Shown here in pieces: positions 18,020 to 27,480 of a stretch of DNA of 64,000 bases. The translations under genes were made by a program, and so were the position numbers. The DNA is from Alphaproteobacteria bacterium (GTDB lineage: Bacteria; Pseudomonadota; Alphaproteobacteria; UBA2966). The DNA lies in NCBI GenBank assembly GCA_021296255.1, contig JAGWAU010000035.1:47274-111273 (forward strand), given 5' to 3'. A model generated the notes under the pieces. That model was not told the origin of the DNA. It searched no databases and worked only from the letters and a program-made list of their open reading frames with translations. Every line of letters starts with the position of its first letter. The stretch's first letter is position 1.

Positions 18020-19000
18020 ATGAAGACGCGTAAACTCGGTAACAGTGATATCTCGGTGTCTGACCTGGGACTCGGCTGCATGAGCATGACCCCGTTCTAC
18101 GGAGATCCCGACGACGCGGAATCCGTAGCAACCCTGCGGCGGGCCATTGAGCTCGGTATTACCTTCCTCGACACGGCCGTCAGTTACGGAAGCGGAGGCA
18201 ACGAAGAACTTATCGGACCGGTCCTGAGTGACTTCCGCGACGATGTCGCAATCGCGACCAAGTTCGGCGTTTACCTCAAACCCGGCGGTATCGGCTACAA
18301 CGGCGATCCGGAGTACGCCTATCAATGCTGCGATGCCAGCCTCTATCGCCTCAAGACCGACGTCATCGACCTCTGGTACTTGCACCGGGTCGACCCGAAC
18401 ACGCCCGTGGAAGAGACCGTCGGCGCCATGTCGCGCATGGTCGAGAAGGGGAAGGTGCGGGCACTCGGGATCTGCGAGGTCAACCCGGCAACCCTGCGGA
18501 AGGCGCACGCCGTCCATCCCATCTCGGCCCTGCAGAGCGAGTACTCCTTGTGGACCCGCGACCCCGAAGGCGACGTTCTGGAAACCTGCCGCGAACTCGG
18601 CGTCAGCCTGGTTCCTTACAGCCCGCTCGGACGGGGCTTCTTCACCGGTACCGTGACCAGCCGGTCCGACTTGCGCGAGAACGACCGCCGCGTTCTTTTT
18701 CCACGGTTCAGCGAGGAGAACCTGGAACGCAACGTGCTGCTGCTCGACGTCGTCAAAGGCATCGCCGCGGCCAGAGGTTGCACGATGGGTCAAGTGGCGA
18801 TCGCCTGGGTGCTCGCCCAGGGAGACGACATCATCCCCATCCCCGGGACACGACGCCGTAAGTACCTTGAGGAGAATGCCGGGGCGGTCGATGTCGAGCT
18901 CGATGCGAACGATCTCGCCGAGCTCGACCACGCCTTCCCGCGGGACGCCGCTTCCGGGCGGCGCCTTCCCGACATGCAGATGCCCTACGTCAACCAATAA
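18020..19000 (+). CDS. Aldo/keto reductase
   Basis: A 326-residue (alpha/beta)8 barrel with the complete AKR tetrad: D51 and Y56 in FLDTAVSYG, K81 in ATKFG and H122 in YLHRVD. C-terminal PIPGTRRRKYLEENAGA is the NADPH-binding segment. The length and GLGCMSM start match the AKR13-like group. A good AAGGGA precedes ATG 18020. The VOC gene follows after 11 bp and is probably co-transcribed. NADPH-dependent carbonyl reduction in the cytoplasm; physiological substrate unknown. Confidence 0.92.
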   Translation: MKTRKLGNSDISVSDLGLGCMSMTPFYGDPDDAESVATLRRAIELGITFLDTAVSYGSGGNEELIGPVLSDFRDDVAIATKFGVYLKPGGIGYNGDPEYAYQCCDASLYRLKTDVIDLWYLHRVDPNTPVEETVGAMSRMVEKGKVRALGICEVNPATLRKAHAVHPISALQSEYSLWTRDPEGDVLETCRELGVSLVPYSPLGRGFFTGTVTSRSDLRENDRRVLFPRFSEENLERNVLLLDVVKGIAAARGCTMGQVAIAWVLAQGDDIIPIPGTRRRKYLEENAGAVDVELDANDLAELDHAFPRDAASGRRLPDMQMPYVNQ

Positions 19001-19011
19001 AGGCCGACGCC

Positions 19012-19539
19012 ATGAGTCACGTCTTCGGAAAGATCATTCAGACCGCCTACGTCGTCCGGGATATCCGGGCCGCGTTGGGTCACTGGACCGAGATGATGGG
19101 CGTCGGCCCCTGGTTCTACCGCGAGAGGGTGCCGTTGGAGACCTTCACCTACAAGGGAGAGCCGTCCGATCTCGAGATGTCCATCGCACTGGGGTACGAC
19201 GGGGACATGCAGTTCGAGCTGATCCAGCAACGCAACGACGCGCCCTCGGTCTACAAGGACTTCCTGGAGACCTTCGGCGAAGGGCAGCAGCACCTGGGAT
19301 TCCAGGTCGACGGTCTCGACGCCGCCATCGAGAAGGGCAAGAGCCTTGGCTACGAAATGATGCAGGAAGGCTACATCGCCAATTCGGGTCCCTTCGTTTA
19401 CATGGGACTCGGTGATCATCCCGGTACCATGGTCGAGTTCCTGACCATGCCGGAAGTCCGGCGTCGGAACTGGGAGCTCATCAAGGGTTGGGCCCAGGGA
19501 TGGGACGGGTCGGACCCCATCCGGACGGAAATCGTTTGA
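19012..19539 (+). CDS. VOC (glyoxalase/bleomycin resistance/dioxygenase) family protein
   Basis: A 175-residue protein with the paired beta-alpha-beta3 modules of the vicinal oxygen chelate fold. QTAYVVRDIRAALGHWTEMMGVGPWF opens the first module; QHLGFQVDGLDAAIEKGKSLGYEMMQEG and PGTMVEFL close the second. Potential metal ligands include H297-type positions in QQHLGF and the terminal Glu in VEFL. Follows the aldo/keto reductase gene closely. Members range from lyases to dioxygenases, so function is left open. Confidence 0.8.
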   Translation: MSHVFGKIIQTAYVVRDIRAALGHWTEMMGVGPWFYRERVPLETFTYKGEPSDLEMSIALGYDGDMQFELIQQRNDAPSVYKDFLETFGEGQQHLGFQVDGLDAAIEKGKSLGYEMMQEGYIANSGPFVYMGLGDHPGTMVEFLTMPEVRRRNWELIKGWAQGWDGSDPIRTEIV

Positions 19540-19840
19540 CTGGGGACACCTGAATTCCATATCTCGCGGCATCGGTCGGCTCGTGGCGGGTGGCAAAACC
19601 ATACGGCGCGCGGCCGCTGCATGAAGGTAAGTGCCCAGCGCCAAGCCATGAACGGCCGGAATCGGACAACCGATTCAACATCCGAGGATCGCTCGAACGT
19701 CCCCGTTTATTGGTCCTTGAAGATTGAAACTTCCGTAACGAATTTGTAACTATCGCCTTCCTCTTCGAACGGGACGATGTTGAGCGTCGCCCTGTTCATG
19801 GTCGGCTACGGGTTGGCGGTGAATTGTCAAACGACTCTGG
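19540..19840. other. Gene-free gap of about 300 bp
   Basis: I see no coding sequence, tRNA or strong repeat. The stretch 19700-19790 is AT-richer than the surroundings and includes TTGAAGATTGAAACTTCC and TTTGTAACTATCG, so it likely contains the promoter of the CYTH-CHAD gene, but no convincing -35/-10 pair can be named. Confidence 0.3.
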
Positions 19841-21427
19841 ATGCCGAGAATGGCGATGGCGGAACTCCCTGGCCCGAACGTTGAAATCGAACTGAAGCTC
19901 AGCGCGCCCGCCGAAACCATCGAAGCCCTGTCGCGGTCCGGGCCCGTCGTGCAGGCCTCCGAAGGTCTCGGCATCGTCAAGACTCTGGAGAATACCTACT
20001 ACGACACCCCCGATTTGAGGCTTTTGACTCGTGGAATCGCGCTGCGGGTGCGCAAGGACGGAGAGCGTTTCGTCCAGACCATGAAGACTGAGTCCGAGTC
20101 GGGTGGGGCTCTCGCACGCCGCGGTGAGTGGGAGACCCCGGTCGGGGGTCTTCGGCCTGATCTCGCGGCGATCGACGACGCGGACGCGCGTGAACTGCTC
20201 GGCTTGATCCTGCCGGGAGAGCTCCAGCCCGTCTTCAGCAACCGTATCCGGCGGGAAGTTCGTGTGATCGACGGCCCGGACGAATCAGGTCATGCCCGGA
20301 CGATCGAGATCGCGCTTGATATCGGCGAAACCCGGGCCGGCGATGTGACGGAACCGATCGCCGAGATCGAGTTGGAGCTGCTCAAGGGTTCGGCCGAAAA
20401 CGTTTTCGACCTGGCGCTGGCGTTGCACCGGATCGGTCACGTTCGCATTGAGCCGCGCAGCAAGGCGGAACGCGGCTACGCGCTGTCGACGGATATCGTG
20501 CCCCGGTGGCAGAAGGCTGAGCCGATCGTCTTCGATCCGCAAACGACGATCGATGAAGCGCTCGCCGACGTGTTCAACGCCTGCTTCAAACATTGGACCG
20601 CCAACGAATCTGCCGCACTTGATGGGCGCGACCCGGAGGGCATCCACCAGATGCGGGTCGGATTGCGGCGATTGCGATCTGCCCTTTCCATCTTTGGACC
20701 GCTTCTTCCCGAGGACGCGCTGGCATGGCTCAAGGAAGAGGCCAGCGGCGCACTCGGAGCGCTGGGCCGGGCGCGGGACCTCGATGTATTCCTGGGAGAG
20801 CTGCTGAGTCCCGTGGCCCAGGAGTTTCGGGGTGACGAATGCCTTGTGACCTTGCGTCGCGCCGCGGCGCGCGAGCAGGCCAAGGGGTACGAGCAGGCCA
20901 GATCGGCCATTGTTTCACCCCGATACACTGAATTCGTCCTCCGTTTTGGTGGCTGGGTAGAGGGCCGCCGCTGGCGAACCGAAGGCACATCCGACGTGTT
21001 GGACCGCCCCCTCGTCGCCTATGCGGACAAGTTGTTGGAGAAACGGCATCGCAAGGCACTCAAACTCGGCCGGCAATTCGAGATTCTGTCGGTGGATGGG
21101 CGCCATCAGGTCAGGATTGCGCTCAAGAAGCTTCGGTATACATCGGAATTCTTCGAATCGCTCCATCCGAGCCGGAAAACCAAACGCTATGTGAAATCCC
21201 TTTCACGACTGCAGGATAGTCTTGGTCATCTCAACGACGTGGCGGTTGCCGAGCGCCTCATGGAAGATCTTGCGAATCGAAGCGCACTGCCCAGCGAGCA
21301 AGCCGCACTCCAACGGGCTGCCGGCCTGCTGATCGGTTGGTACGCACGAGGGGTTGCCGATACGGAACCCGAGACGGTCGCCAACTGGGAGGCATTCTCC
21401 GTGGCCGCGCCGTTCTGGCGGCAATAG
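19841..21427 (+). CDS. CYTH and CHAD domain-containing protein (triphosphatase family)
   Basis: A 528-residue fusion. Residues about 14-220 form a CYTH triphosphate-tunnel domain with the signature E-x-E-x-K at E15-E17-K19. Residues about 235-520 form a CHAD domain, marked by HQMRVGLRRLRSAL and HQVRIALKKLRYTSEFF, its conserved His-rich helices. CYTH-CHAD proteins of the YgiF type hydrolyse inorganic triphosphate, and CHAD binds polyphosphate. Start could also be one of the next in-frame ATGs at 19850 or 19856. The ParA-like gene follows after 35 bp. Confidence 0.9.
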   Translation: MPRMAMAELPGPNVEIELKLSAPAETIEALSRSGPVVQASEGLGIVKTLENTYYDTPDLRLLTRGIALRVRKDGERFVQTMKTESESGGALARRGEWETPVGGLRPDLAAIDDADARELLGLILPGELQPVFSNRIRREVRVIDGPDESGHARTIEIALDIGETRAGDVTEPIAEIELELLKGSAENVFDLALALHRIGHVRIEPRSKAERGYALSTDIVPRWQKAEPIVFDPQTTIDEALADVFNACFKHWTANESAALDGRDPEGIHQMRVGLRRLRSALSIFGPLLPEDALAWLKEEASGALGALGRARDLDVFLGELLSPVAQEFRGDECLVTLRRAAAREQAKGYEQARSAIVSPRYTEFVLRFGGWVEGRRWRTEGTSDVLDRPLVAYADKLLEKRHRKALKLGRQFEILSVDGRHQVRIALKKLRYTSEFFESLHPSRKTKRYVKSLSRLQDSLGHLNDVAVAERLMEDLANRSALPSEQAALQRAAGLLIGWYARGVADTEPETVANWEAFSVAAPFWRQ

Positions 21428-21462
21428 ACTATTCCGGTGGCAATTCGGTCTCCCGAGGAACG

Positions 21463-22110
21463 ATGATCACGGTACTAGTCGCCAACCCGAAGGGCGGCTG
21501 CGGCAAAACCACTATCGCCACCAATCTGGCGGCAGCCTTCGCCAACGGGGGTCTGCGCACGGCGCTCGCTGATGCCGACCGCCAGCGCAGCAGCCTGTAT
21601 TGGCTAAAGCTGCGCCCGAGTACGGTCCCGCGCATTCTCGGCCTCGAGTGGATCAAAGGCGATCCCAAGCCTCCGAAGGGCATCGACCGGCTCGTCATTG
21701 ATTGCCCGGCCGGCCTTCGGCCGTGGCGGTTCCGCCGATTCGTCGCGCGCGTGGATGTCGTCGTCATCCCGGTGCTGCCGTCGCCCTTCGACGAGCGAAC
21801 GGCCGAGCGCTTCGTGAAGCGGATACTGAGGAACAAGGCAATCCGCAGACGACGCGCGGCGGTGGGGCTCGTGCGCAACCGAGTCCGCGCCCGATCGCGC
21901 GCCGCGGACCACCTGGAGATCGCGACGACCGGGATGGACGTGCCCGACGTCGGCGAAATCCGGGACCGGGCACTCTACTTGGAGGTGGCGTCGAACGGCC
22001 TGGGCATCTTCGACCTGCCGACGCCCCGTATCGAGACGGTCCAGGCCGATTGGTATCCGCTGCTTCGCTACATCGAGACCGCCGGATGGCGCGGTTCGGC
22101 AAACGAGTGA
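21463..22110 (+). CDS. Orphan ParA/MinD-family ATPase
   Basis: A 215-residue P-loop protein with the deviant Walker A NPKGGCGKTT (signature K10 and K15), the switch-like DADRQRSSLYWL and LVIDCPAGL. This matches ParA-superfamily plasmid-partition-like ATPases (ParA_2/MipZ-like size). There is no ParB gene or parS-like repeat nearby, so it is not a standard segregation pair. GAGGAA precedes ATG 21463. Its middle is unusually Arg-rich (KRILRNKAIRRRRAAVG). Confidence 0.82.
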   Translation: MITVLVANPKGGCGKTTIATNLAAAFANGGLRTALADADRQRSSLYWLKLRPSTVPRILGLEWIKGDPKPPKGIDRLVIDCPAGLRPWRFRRFVARVDVVVIPVLPSPFDERTAERFVKRILRNKAIRRRRAAVGLVRNRVRARSRAADHLEIATTGMDVPDVGEIRDRALYLEVASNGLGIFDLPTPRIETVQADWYPLLRYIETAGWRGSANE

Positions 22111-22195
22111 GCTGCGAGATGCCGAACCGCAAAAAGCGCACAATATTGCGGCTGAGTCTTCTGCAAGGCACCATGGACAAAACCCGGGAGACGCC

Positions 22196-23884
22196 ATGAA
22201 CCACGCCAACGCTCCGTTCGACCCCGTAAGCCTCAAGATCATGTGGGACCGATTGGTCTCCCTGACCGACGAATGCCTTGAGGCGATGGTCCGCGCGTCG
22301 TTCTCGACCACGGTGCGGGAGTGCTACGACCTTTCGGTCACGGTCATGGACCGGCAAGGGTATTTCATGGCTCAGGGCTCTCAGAGTATCCCTTCGTTCA
22401 CCGGCTCCACGCCGGCTTCGCTCAAACACATGCTGGACCGCTTTCCGCCGGAGACGCTGGTGCCGGGGGATGTGCTCTGCACCAACGATCCCTGGATGGG
22501 CACGGGACACGTCTTCGACCTCACGGTGATGCGTCCCGTGTTTCGTGGCGATGAGATCGTCGCTTACACCATGAGTATCTCGCATTTGCCCGATATCGGC
22601 GGTGTCGGTTACGGCACGGCTGGTTCGGAGATCTACCAGGAAGGATTGCGCCTGCCGGTTTGTAAGCTCGTCGAAGCCGGCACGGTCAACGAAACAGTGC
22701 TGGAGCTGCTGCGTTACAACACGCGGGTGCCGGAGCAGGTCATCGGCGACTTCATGGCCAACGTGAACTGCAATCAGATCGCTGGGCGCGAGCTGCTGGC
22801 GTACACGGGGGAGTACGACCTCGACCAACTAGACGATCTGTCGTGGGCGATCAGAGATCAGTCGGAGCAGGCGATGCGCACGAAAATCCGCGCGCTGCGT
22901 GACGGTGTCTACGAACACAGCATCAAGATCGAGGGATTCCCCGATCCCATCACATTGGCCTGCCGGATCGAGATCGCCGGGGACAGCATGCACATCGATT
23001 ACGCCGGTACGGATGCCAGCGTGCCGCGCGGCATCAATGCTCCCTACTGCTTCACCAACTCCTACTCGCTCTATGCGGTGAAATGTCTCGTCGGCCTGAC
23101 GACTCCCAACAACCAGGGCGTGATGGCGCCGATAAGCGTCGCGGCGCCGGAGGGTTCATGCCTGAACACCCTGCCACCGTCACCGACTGGGGCGCGGCAC
23201 CTGACGGGATATTTCTGCATGCCGCTGATCTTCGGCACCCTCGCCGACGCGGGATCTGAGCAGCTGCAGGCGGATTCCGGAATGCTCAACGTCTTCAACA
23301 TGCAGGGCCGACACAAGGACGGACGGCCCGTGACGGCGCTCTACTTCTCGTCCGGCGGCTTCGGCGCCCTCGATGGCCACGACGGTTGGCCCAACACCGC
23401 GCTGCCGGCCAATGTCGCCATCGTGCCCGCCGAGGTGTGGGAGAACGTTACCGGAATGGAGGTCGTGCGTAAGGGGTTGCGGCCCGATACGGGCGGGCCC
23501 GGCACGGCGCGCGGCGGACTCGGCGGCGAGACCGTGCTGCGCAATGCCACGGGCTATCCCATGACGGTTTTCGGGATGGAATGCCGCACCGTGTTTCCGC
23601 CGGTTGGCATGCTGGGGGGGTGCCCGGGCGAATTCCGCGAGACGCGTATCAACGGCGAGCCGGTCGTCTACCGCAGCAGCTACCGGCTCGAGCCCGGTGA
23701 TGTCATCGAGCTTTTGGAGTGCGGCGGCGGCGGCTACGGTGATCCGTACGACCGGGACCCTGCGAAGGTCCTCGAGGACGTGCGTCATGGTTTCGTTACC
23801 CGGGACGGCGCCTTGCGAGACTATGGCGTCACAGTCGATCTGGACTCCATGGCAGCCGAACGGGTCCGACCGGCGGCGGAATGA
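22196..23884 (+). CDS. hyuB: Hydantoinase B/oxoprolinase family protein without an adjacent A subunit
   Basis: A 562-residue intact HyuB: NDPWMGTGHVFDLTV, DIGGVGYGTAGSEIYQEGLRLPV, FMANVNCNQIAGRELLAYTGEYD and the C-terminal LLECGGGGYGDPYDRDP. This is the third B-type gene in the window and has no hyuA beside it, so it must work with a distant A subunit, with the HyuA at 6.5 kb, or alone. GGGAG precedes ATG 22196. Its stop lies one base from that of a converging gene. Confidence 0.92.
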   Translation: MNHANAPFDPVSLKIMWDRLVSLTDECLEAMVRASFSTTVRECYDLSVTVMDRQGYFMAQGSQSIPSFTGSTPASLKHMLDRFPPETLVPGDVLCTNDPWMGTGHVFDLTVMRPVFRGDEIVAYTMSISHLPDIGGVGYGTAGSEIYQEGLRLPVCKLVEAGTVNETVLELLRYNTRVPEQVIGDFMANVNCNQIAGRELLAYTGEYDLDQLDDLSWAIRDQSEQAMRTKIRALRDGVYEHSIKIEGFPDPITLACRIEIAGDSMHIDYAGTDASVPRGINAPYCFTNSYSLYAVKCLVGLTTPNNQGVMAPISVAAPEGSCLNTLPPSPTGARHLTGYFCMPLIFGTLADAGSEQLQADSGMLNVFNMQGRHKDGRPVTALYFSSGGFGALDGHDGWPNTALPANVAIVPAEVWENVTGMEVVRKGLRPDTGGPGTARGGLGGETVLRNATGYPMTVFGMECRTVFPPVGMLGGCPGEFRETRINGEPVVYRSSYRLEPGDVIELLECGGGGYGDPYDRDPAKVLEDVRHGFVTRDGALRDYGVTVDLDSMAAERVRPAAE

Positions 23885-23885
23885 A

Positions 23886-25232
23886 CTATTCGGCGGCCTC
23901 GAGCAGTTCGGCGCTGCAGGCCTTGACGAGCTTGGCGAGCCTTTTGGGCTTGTCGAATTCGATGCGTTTGCCGTCGAGGCAGGCCTCCGCCATTTTCAGA
24001 CGCATGGCGCGCAGGAGATCGCCGTTCTCGAAGACCTCGGGCGTATAGCCCAACTCTTCCAGGCGCTTGCCGATAACCCAGAGCGGTGCCCAGCCCGGCG
24101 TGACACGATAGCCCGCTGTCCGCCCGATCCATTCCGGTGGCAGGTCGCATGGGCGCCCCGGCATCTGCACGAAACCCGGATCCAGATAGCGGTAGGCCCG
24201 CTCGCCAATAATTGGATAGTCCGGCGTGATGCTTTCGCCCATATGGATCTTCACCATCCGGCCGGCGATCTCCGACAAGCGCTCAAACTTGTAAGTCTCG
24301 CGCACATGCTCGTTGCCGGCCCGGAGCAGGTTGGTGAGCAGCATCATCGATGAGCCGTGATAGCCCTGGGCCGCATGGGGCGTGAACCCCGACCAGACGC
24401 CGTCGGCACCGGCCAGAATGCCCTCGATCACCGCCGCATCCTCGGTGCCGTTGCCGGAATGCGGATGGAGGAGGATGACGCGCGGCGATGGGTTGTACCG
24501 GCGCATGAGCCTGACCAGTTCCGCCGTCTGGAACGGGAAATGGGTGCCGCGGACATCCTCGAACATGATGCCGCTGATGGGTAGCGCGGCGAATAGCTTC
24601 AGCATACGTACGACAAACTCGGGATCCTCGTCCCAGGCGTCGAAGACATCGGCGAGCCGCAGGTAGATGCGCCCCCGGCGGTTCGTCGCGTTCTCTTCCG
24701 GCAGGTGTTCACGCAGGAACGTCACCGCGTCCTCGATGATGCGGAGCAGTCCCTCGTGGGTGCGCCCCTCTTCCTTCAGCAGGCTCGGGCGGGTATCGAG
24801 GTACACCACCACGTTCGGGACCTTGCCCCACAGAGTCCGCTCGATACCGTAGTTCGTTCGAAACGATGCACCGGGCGCGGCGCCGCCGTCCGTCATGCCC
24901 ATGGTGGAGACGGTCGAGAACACCCCGTCCATGTTCTCCCGCTTCTCGATGAACCATTCGAGGAATTGCACGTCGACGTTCCGGAAGTCGAAAAAGCTGA
25001 ACAGCGCCAATTCCTTGAAACCGAATTCCTCCGCAAGCCGATAGAGCTTGATGCGGTCCTTGAGCGTGTGCCCGCGGGGCGCAGGCAAGCGGCCCTCCAG
25101 GACCGACAAATCGAGGATGTGAGGCATGACGTTCCTCAAACGTGACATGCTTGCGTCAAGCCGCCGGCTCATGCCGGCGATGGCGTCTTTATCTCGCTTG
25201 TTGAGTCGGGTCTTGTTGGCCGCACGGGACAT
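23886..25232 (-). CDS. Pyruvate carboxyltransferase (HMGL-like) TIM-barrel protein
   Basis: A 448-residue protein. HILDLSVLEGRLPAP near the N-terminus, MFEDVRGTHFPFQTAELVRLMRR and ILLHPHSGNGTEDAAVIEGILAGADGVW match the DRE-TIM/HMGL-like layout, with the H-x-H pair as divalent-metal ligands. The catalytic R-D-G-x-Q of standard members is replaced by L-S-V-L-E-G, so it is a divergent member and the reaction is unknown. Start ATG 25232 follows GGGGAG; the upstream open frame lacks similarity. Confidence 0.65.
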   Translation of the reverse strand: MSRAANKTRLNKRDKDAIAGMSRRLDASMSRLRNVMPHILDLSVLEGRLPAPRGHTLKDRIKLYRLAEEFGFKELALFSFFDFRNVDVQFLEWFIEKRENMDGVFSTVSTMGMTDGGAAPGASFRTNYGIERTLWGKVPNVVVYLDTRPSLLKEEGRTHEGLLRIIEDAVTFLREHLPEENATNRRGRIYLRLADVFDAWDEDPEFVVRMLKLFAALPISGIMFEDVRGTHFPFQTAELVRLMRRYNPSPRVILLHPHSGNGTEDAAVIEGILAGADGVWSGFTPHAAQGYHGSSMMLLTNLLRAGNEHVRETYKFERLSEIAGRMVKIHMGESITPDYPIIGERAYRYLDPGFVQMPGRPCDLPPEWIGRTAGYRVTPGWAPLWVIGKRLEELGYTPEVFENGDLLRAMRLKMAEACLDGKRIEFDKPKRLAKLVKACSAELLEAAE

Positions 25233-25343
25233 CGCCCACTCCCCGCAATGGATCCGGCAAGATGTCCCCATATTAGCCGAAAGGTGCACGGGAAGGACTA
25301 CGGCGTCACGACGGTTCTTTCCCTCTCGTCCGCCCTCTCCCGG

Positions 25344-25414
25344 CCTCCCCCCTGCCAGGGGGGAGGAGAGCAAGGTCGATCGACAAGGGTTCCCTCTCCC
25401 GGGCAGGGAGAGGG
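25344..25414. repeat. Two adjacent GC-rich hairpins in an intergenic region
   Basis: CCTCCCCCC and GGGGGGAGG (25344-25366) pair over nine bases around TGCCA; CCCTCTCCC and GGGAGAGGG (25392-25414) pair over nine bases around GGGCA. Both lie between two leftward genes and resemble the CCCTCTCC-type dispersed intergenic repeats of many proteobacterial chromosomes. There is no T tract, so intrinsic termination is not indicated. Confidence 0.6.
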
Positions 25415-25427
25415 ACAGGGCGAGGGC

Positions 25428-26357
25428 TCAATACTGCGCGTCCCGATCCACCAGGCATTGGAGCGTCTCGCCCCGTTGGGCGCGACGCACCTGGGCGGCC
25501 AGCATGGGCACGGCCGTCCCGGGCGCCGTCAGGCTGGAAACGTGGGGCGTGATCCGCACTTTGGGATGTGTCCACAGGGGATTGTCCGGCGGCAAGGGCT
25601 CCTCGTCGAAGACGTCGAGCGCGGCACCGGACAGCTGCCCCGAATCGAGGGCCGCCAGCAGGTCGGCCTCGACGACCAAGGGCCCCCGCGCGCAGTTGAT
25701 CAGGTAGGCTCCCCTCGGCAACTGGCCGAGCGTCTTCTCGTTCAGCACGCCCCGCGTCTCGGAAGTAAGCGGCAGCAGACAAATGAAGATTTCACTTCCT
25801 CTCAGAAAGTCGGGCAGCGCGTCCTTCCCGTGATAGGACGTCACGCCCGGCTCGTCTTTCGGCGTCCGGCTCCAACTGCTGAGCACGAAGCCGAACGGCC
25901 GCAGCCGGCGTGCCGTCGTTCTGCCCAAGGCACCCAATCCAAGGATGCCCACCCCTCGATCCTCGGCATCCTTTTGCGGCACCTGCCGCCACGACCTACG
26001 GCCCTGAAGGTCTGCGTACGCGTCGAATTCCCGATGCGACCACAGGGTCAGCGCGGCCGTGTACTCGGCCATCCGCTCCGACATGAGCGGATCGATCAGA
26101 CGCGCGATGGGCACGCTCTCCGGCAGCTTCGGGTCCTCGAACAGATGGTCCACTCCGGCACCCGGCGAGAGGATGGCCTTGAGGTTGGGAAATCCGGCGA
26201 GCCGGCCGCGGGGCAGGTTCCAGACGACCGCAAACTCGATGTCGGCCGGATCGCCCACGTCGGGCCAAATTCGGAACTCCACGTCCGGAATGAGCTTCGA
26301 CAGCCCTTCGCGAATCTGCCCGCCTTCTTCCCATTCGCAGTGAAACAACAGAGCCAT
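25428..26357 (-). CDS. D-2-hydroxyacid dehydrogenase (GhrA-like glyoxylate/hydroxypyruvate reductase)
   Basis: A 309-residue NAD(P)-dependent dehydrogenase. The catalytic domain has LSPGAGVDHLF; the Rossmann domain has GVGILGLGALGRTTARRL with the G-x-G-x2-G fingerprint; INCARGPLVVEADLLAALDSG holds the catalytic Arg, LDVFDEEPLPPDNPLW the Glu region, and ITPHVSS the catalytic His. The length and lack of an ACT domain match the GhrA branch, which reduces glyoxylate or hydroxypyruvate. The next gene diverges about 110 bp away. Confidence 0.9.
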   Translation of the reverse strand: MALLFHCEWEEGGQIREGLSKLIPDVEFRIWPDVGDPADIEFAVVWNLPRGRLAGFPNLKAILSPGAGVDHLFEDPKLPESVPIARLIDPLMSERMAEYTAALTLWSHREFDAYADLQGRRSWRQVPQKDAEDRGVGILGLGALGRTTARRLRPFGFVLSSWSRTPKDEPGVTSYHGKDALPDFLRGSEIFICLLPLTSETRGVLNEKTLGQLPRGAYLINCARGPLVVEADLLAALDSGQLSGAALDVFDEEPLPPDNPLWTHPKVRITPHVSSLTAPGTAVPMLAAQVRRAQRGETLQCLVDRDAQY

Positions 26358-26466
26358 GGCCGGATGCCTCTCGATGACGGAGTGGAAGTGCTACCATCCC
26401 CGGGAGCCGAGGCCAAGCAGCGCCGGGACTCGACGAGACCTTCCGCGAGGAACGGAGGCAGGATCG

Positions 26467-27480
26467 ATGCGCGATGTCCACGTTCCCGTCATTGACGTGG
26501 CGCCGTTCTTGGCGGGCGACGCGGCCGCGAGCCGCGCACTGGCGCGTGAGGTCGACGTCGCGTGCCGCGAGATCGGATTCCTCACCGTCGTGGGCCATGC
26601 CGTTCCCGAGACGCTGATCGAGGAAGCGCGGGACGCGGCGCTCGGCTTCTTCCGCCTGCCTCTCGGAGAGAAGTTGCGAACACCACGACCGTCCCACGAG
26701 TCAGGACGCGGCTACACGGTATTCGGCGATCAGGCGCTCGCGTACTCCCTGGGCGTCGAAACGCCCCCCGACCTGCAGGAAAGCTTCGGCATCGGACCGC
26801 TCGACGCGCCGCCGGACGACCCCTACTACGCCGCGCCCGAGGCTTGGACGTTCTTCGCCCCCAACATCTGGCCCTCGGCCCCGATCGAATTTCGACCCGC
26901 GCTCAGCCGGTACTTTGCGAAGATCGATATTCTGTCGCGCCGGCTGATGGGGCTTTTCGCCCTTGCCCTCGGACTGGACGAACGGTATTTCGACGACAAG
27001 GTCGACCGCCCGGTCAGCAGCATGAGAGCCGTTCACTATCCGCCGCTGCGGGCGACGCCGCAGCCGGGTCAACTGCGTGCCGGCGCGCACTCCGACTACG
27101 GATCGCTCACCATTCTGCAGACCGACGACGATCCCGGTTGTCTGCAAGTGAAAACGCGGCGCGGTGACTGGATCGACGTGTTCCCGCCCCCGGGAGCCTT
27201 CGTCGTCAATCTCGGCGACCTCATGAGCCGCTGGACCAATGAACGCTGGATCTCGACCCTGCACCGCGTGGCCATCCCGCCCGACGGCCGTGACGGCTCG
27301 CGGCTCTCGCTCGTGTTTTTCGGCCAGCCGAACTACGACGCCGTGATCGAATGCCTGCCGACGTGCCGGGGACCCGACAATCCGCCCCGCCATCCTCCGA
27401 TCAGCACCGTCGAGCTCTCGCGATCCAAGCACATGAAGGTGCGCTACAAGGACGTCGGTTACGAGGCTGCCCGCCCCTAG
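26467..27480 (+). CDS. 2-oxoglutarate/Fe(II) oxygenase, isopenicillin N synthase family
   Basis: A 337-residue protein with the DIOX_N start (VPVIDVAPFLAGD, EIGFLTVVGHAVP) and a 2OG-FeII domain with the Fe triad H208, D210 and H266 (GAHSDYGSLTILQ and TLHRV). The R-x-S motif is in SRLSLVFF. Likely oxidises a small molecule; plant-hormone-like and antibiotic-like roles cannot be told apart by sequence. A close paralogue lies at 27.9-28.9 kb on the other strand with a RidA gene between. Its stop codon shares a CTAG with the stop of ridA. Confidence 0.9.
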   Translation: MRDVHVPVIDVAPFLAGDAAASRALAREVDVACREIGFLTVVGHAVPETLIEEARDAALGFFRLPLGEKLRTPRPSHESGRGYTVFGDQALAYSLGVETPPDLQESFGIGPLDAPPDDPYYAAPEAWTFFAPNIWPSAPIEFRPALSRYFAKIDILSRRLMGLFALALGLDERYFDDKVDRPVSSMRAVHYPPLRATPQPGQLRAGAHSDYGSLTILQTDDDPGCLQVKTRRGDWIDVFPPPGAFVVNLGDLMSRWTNERWISTLHRVAIPPDGRDGSRLSLVFFGQPNYDAVIECLPTCRGPDNPPRHPPISTVELSRSKHMKVRYKDVGYEAARP

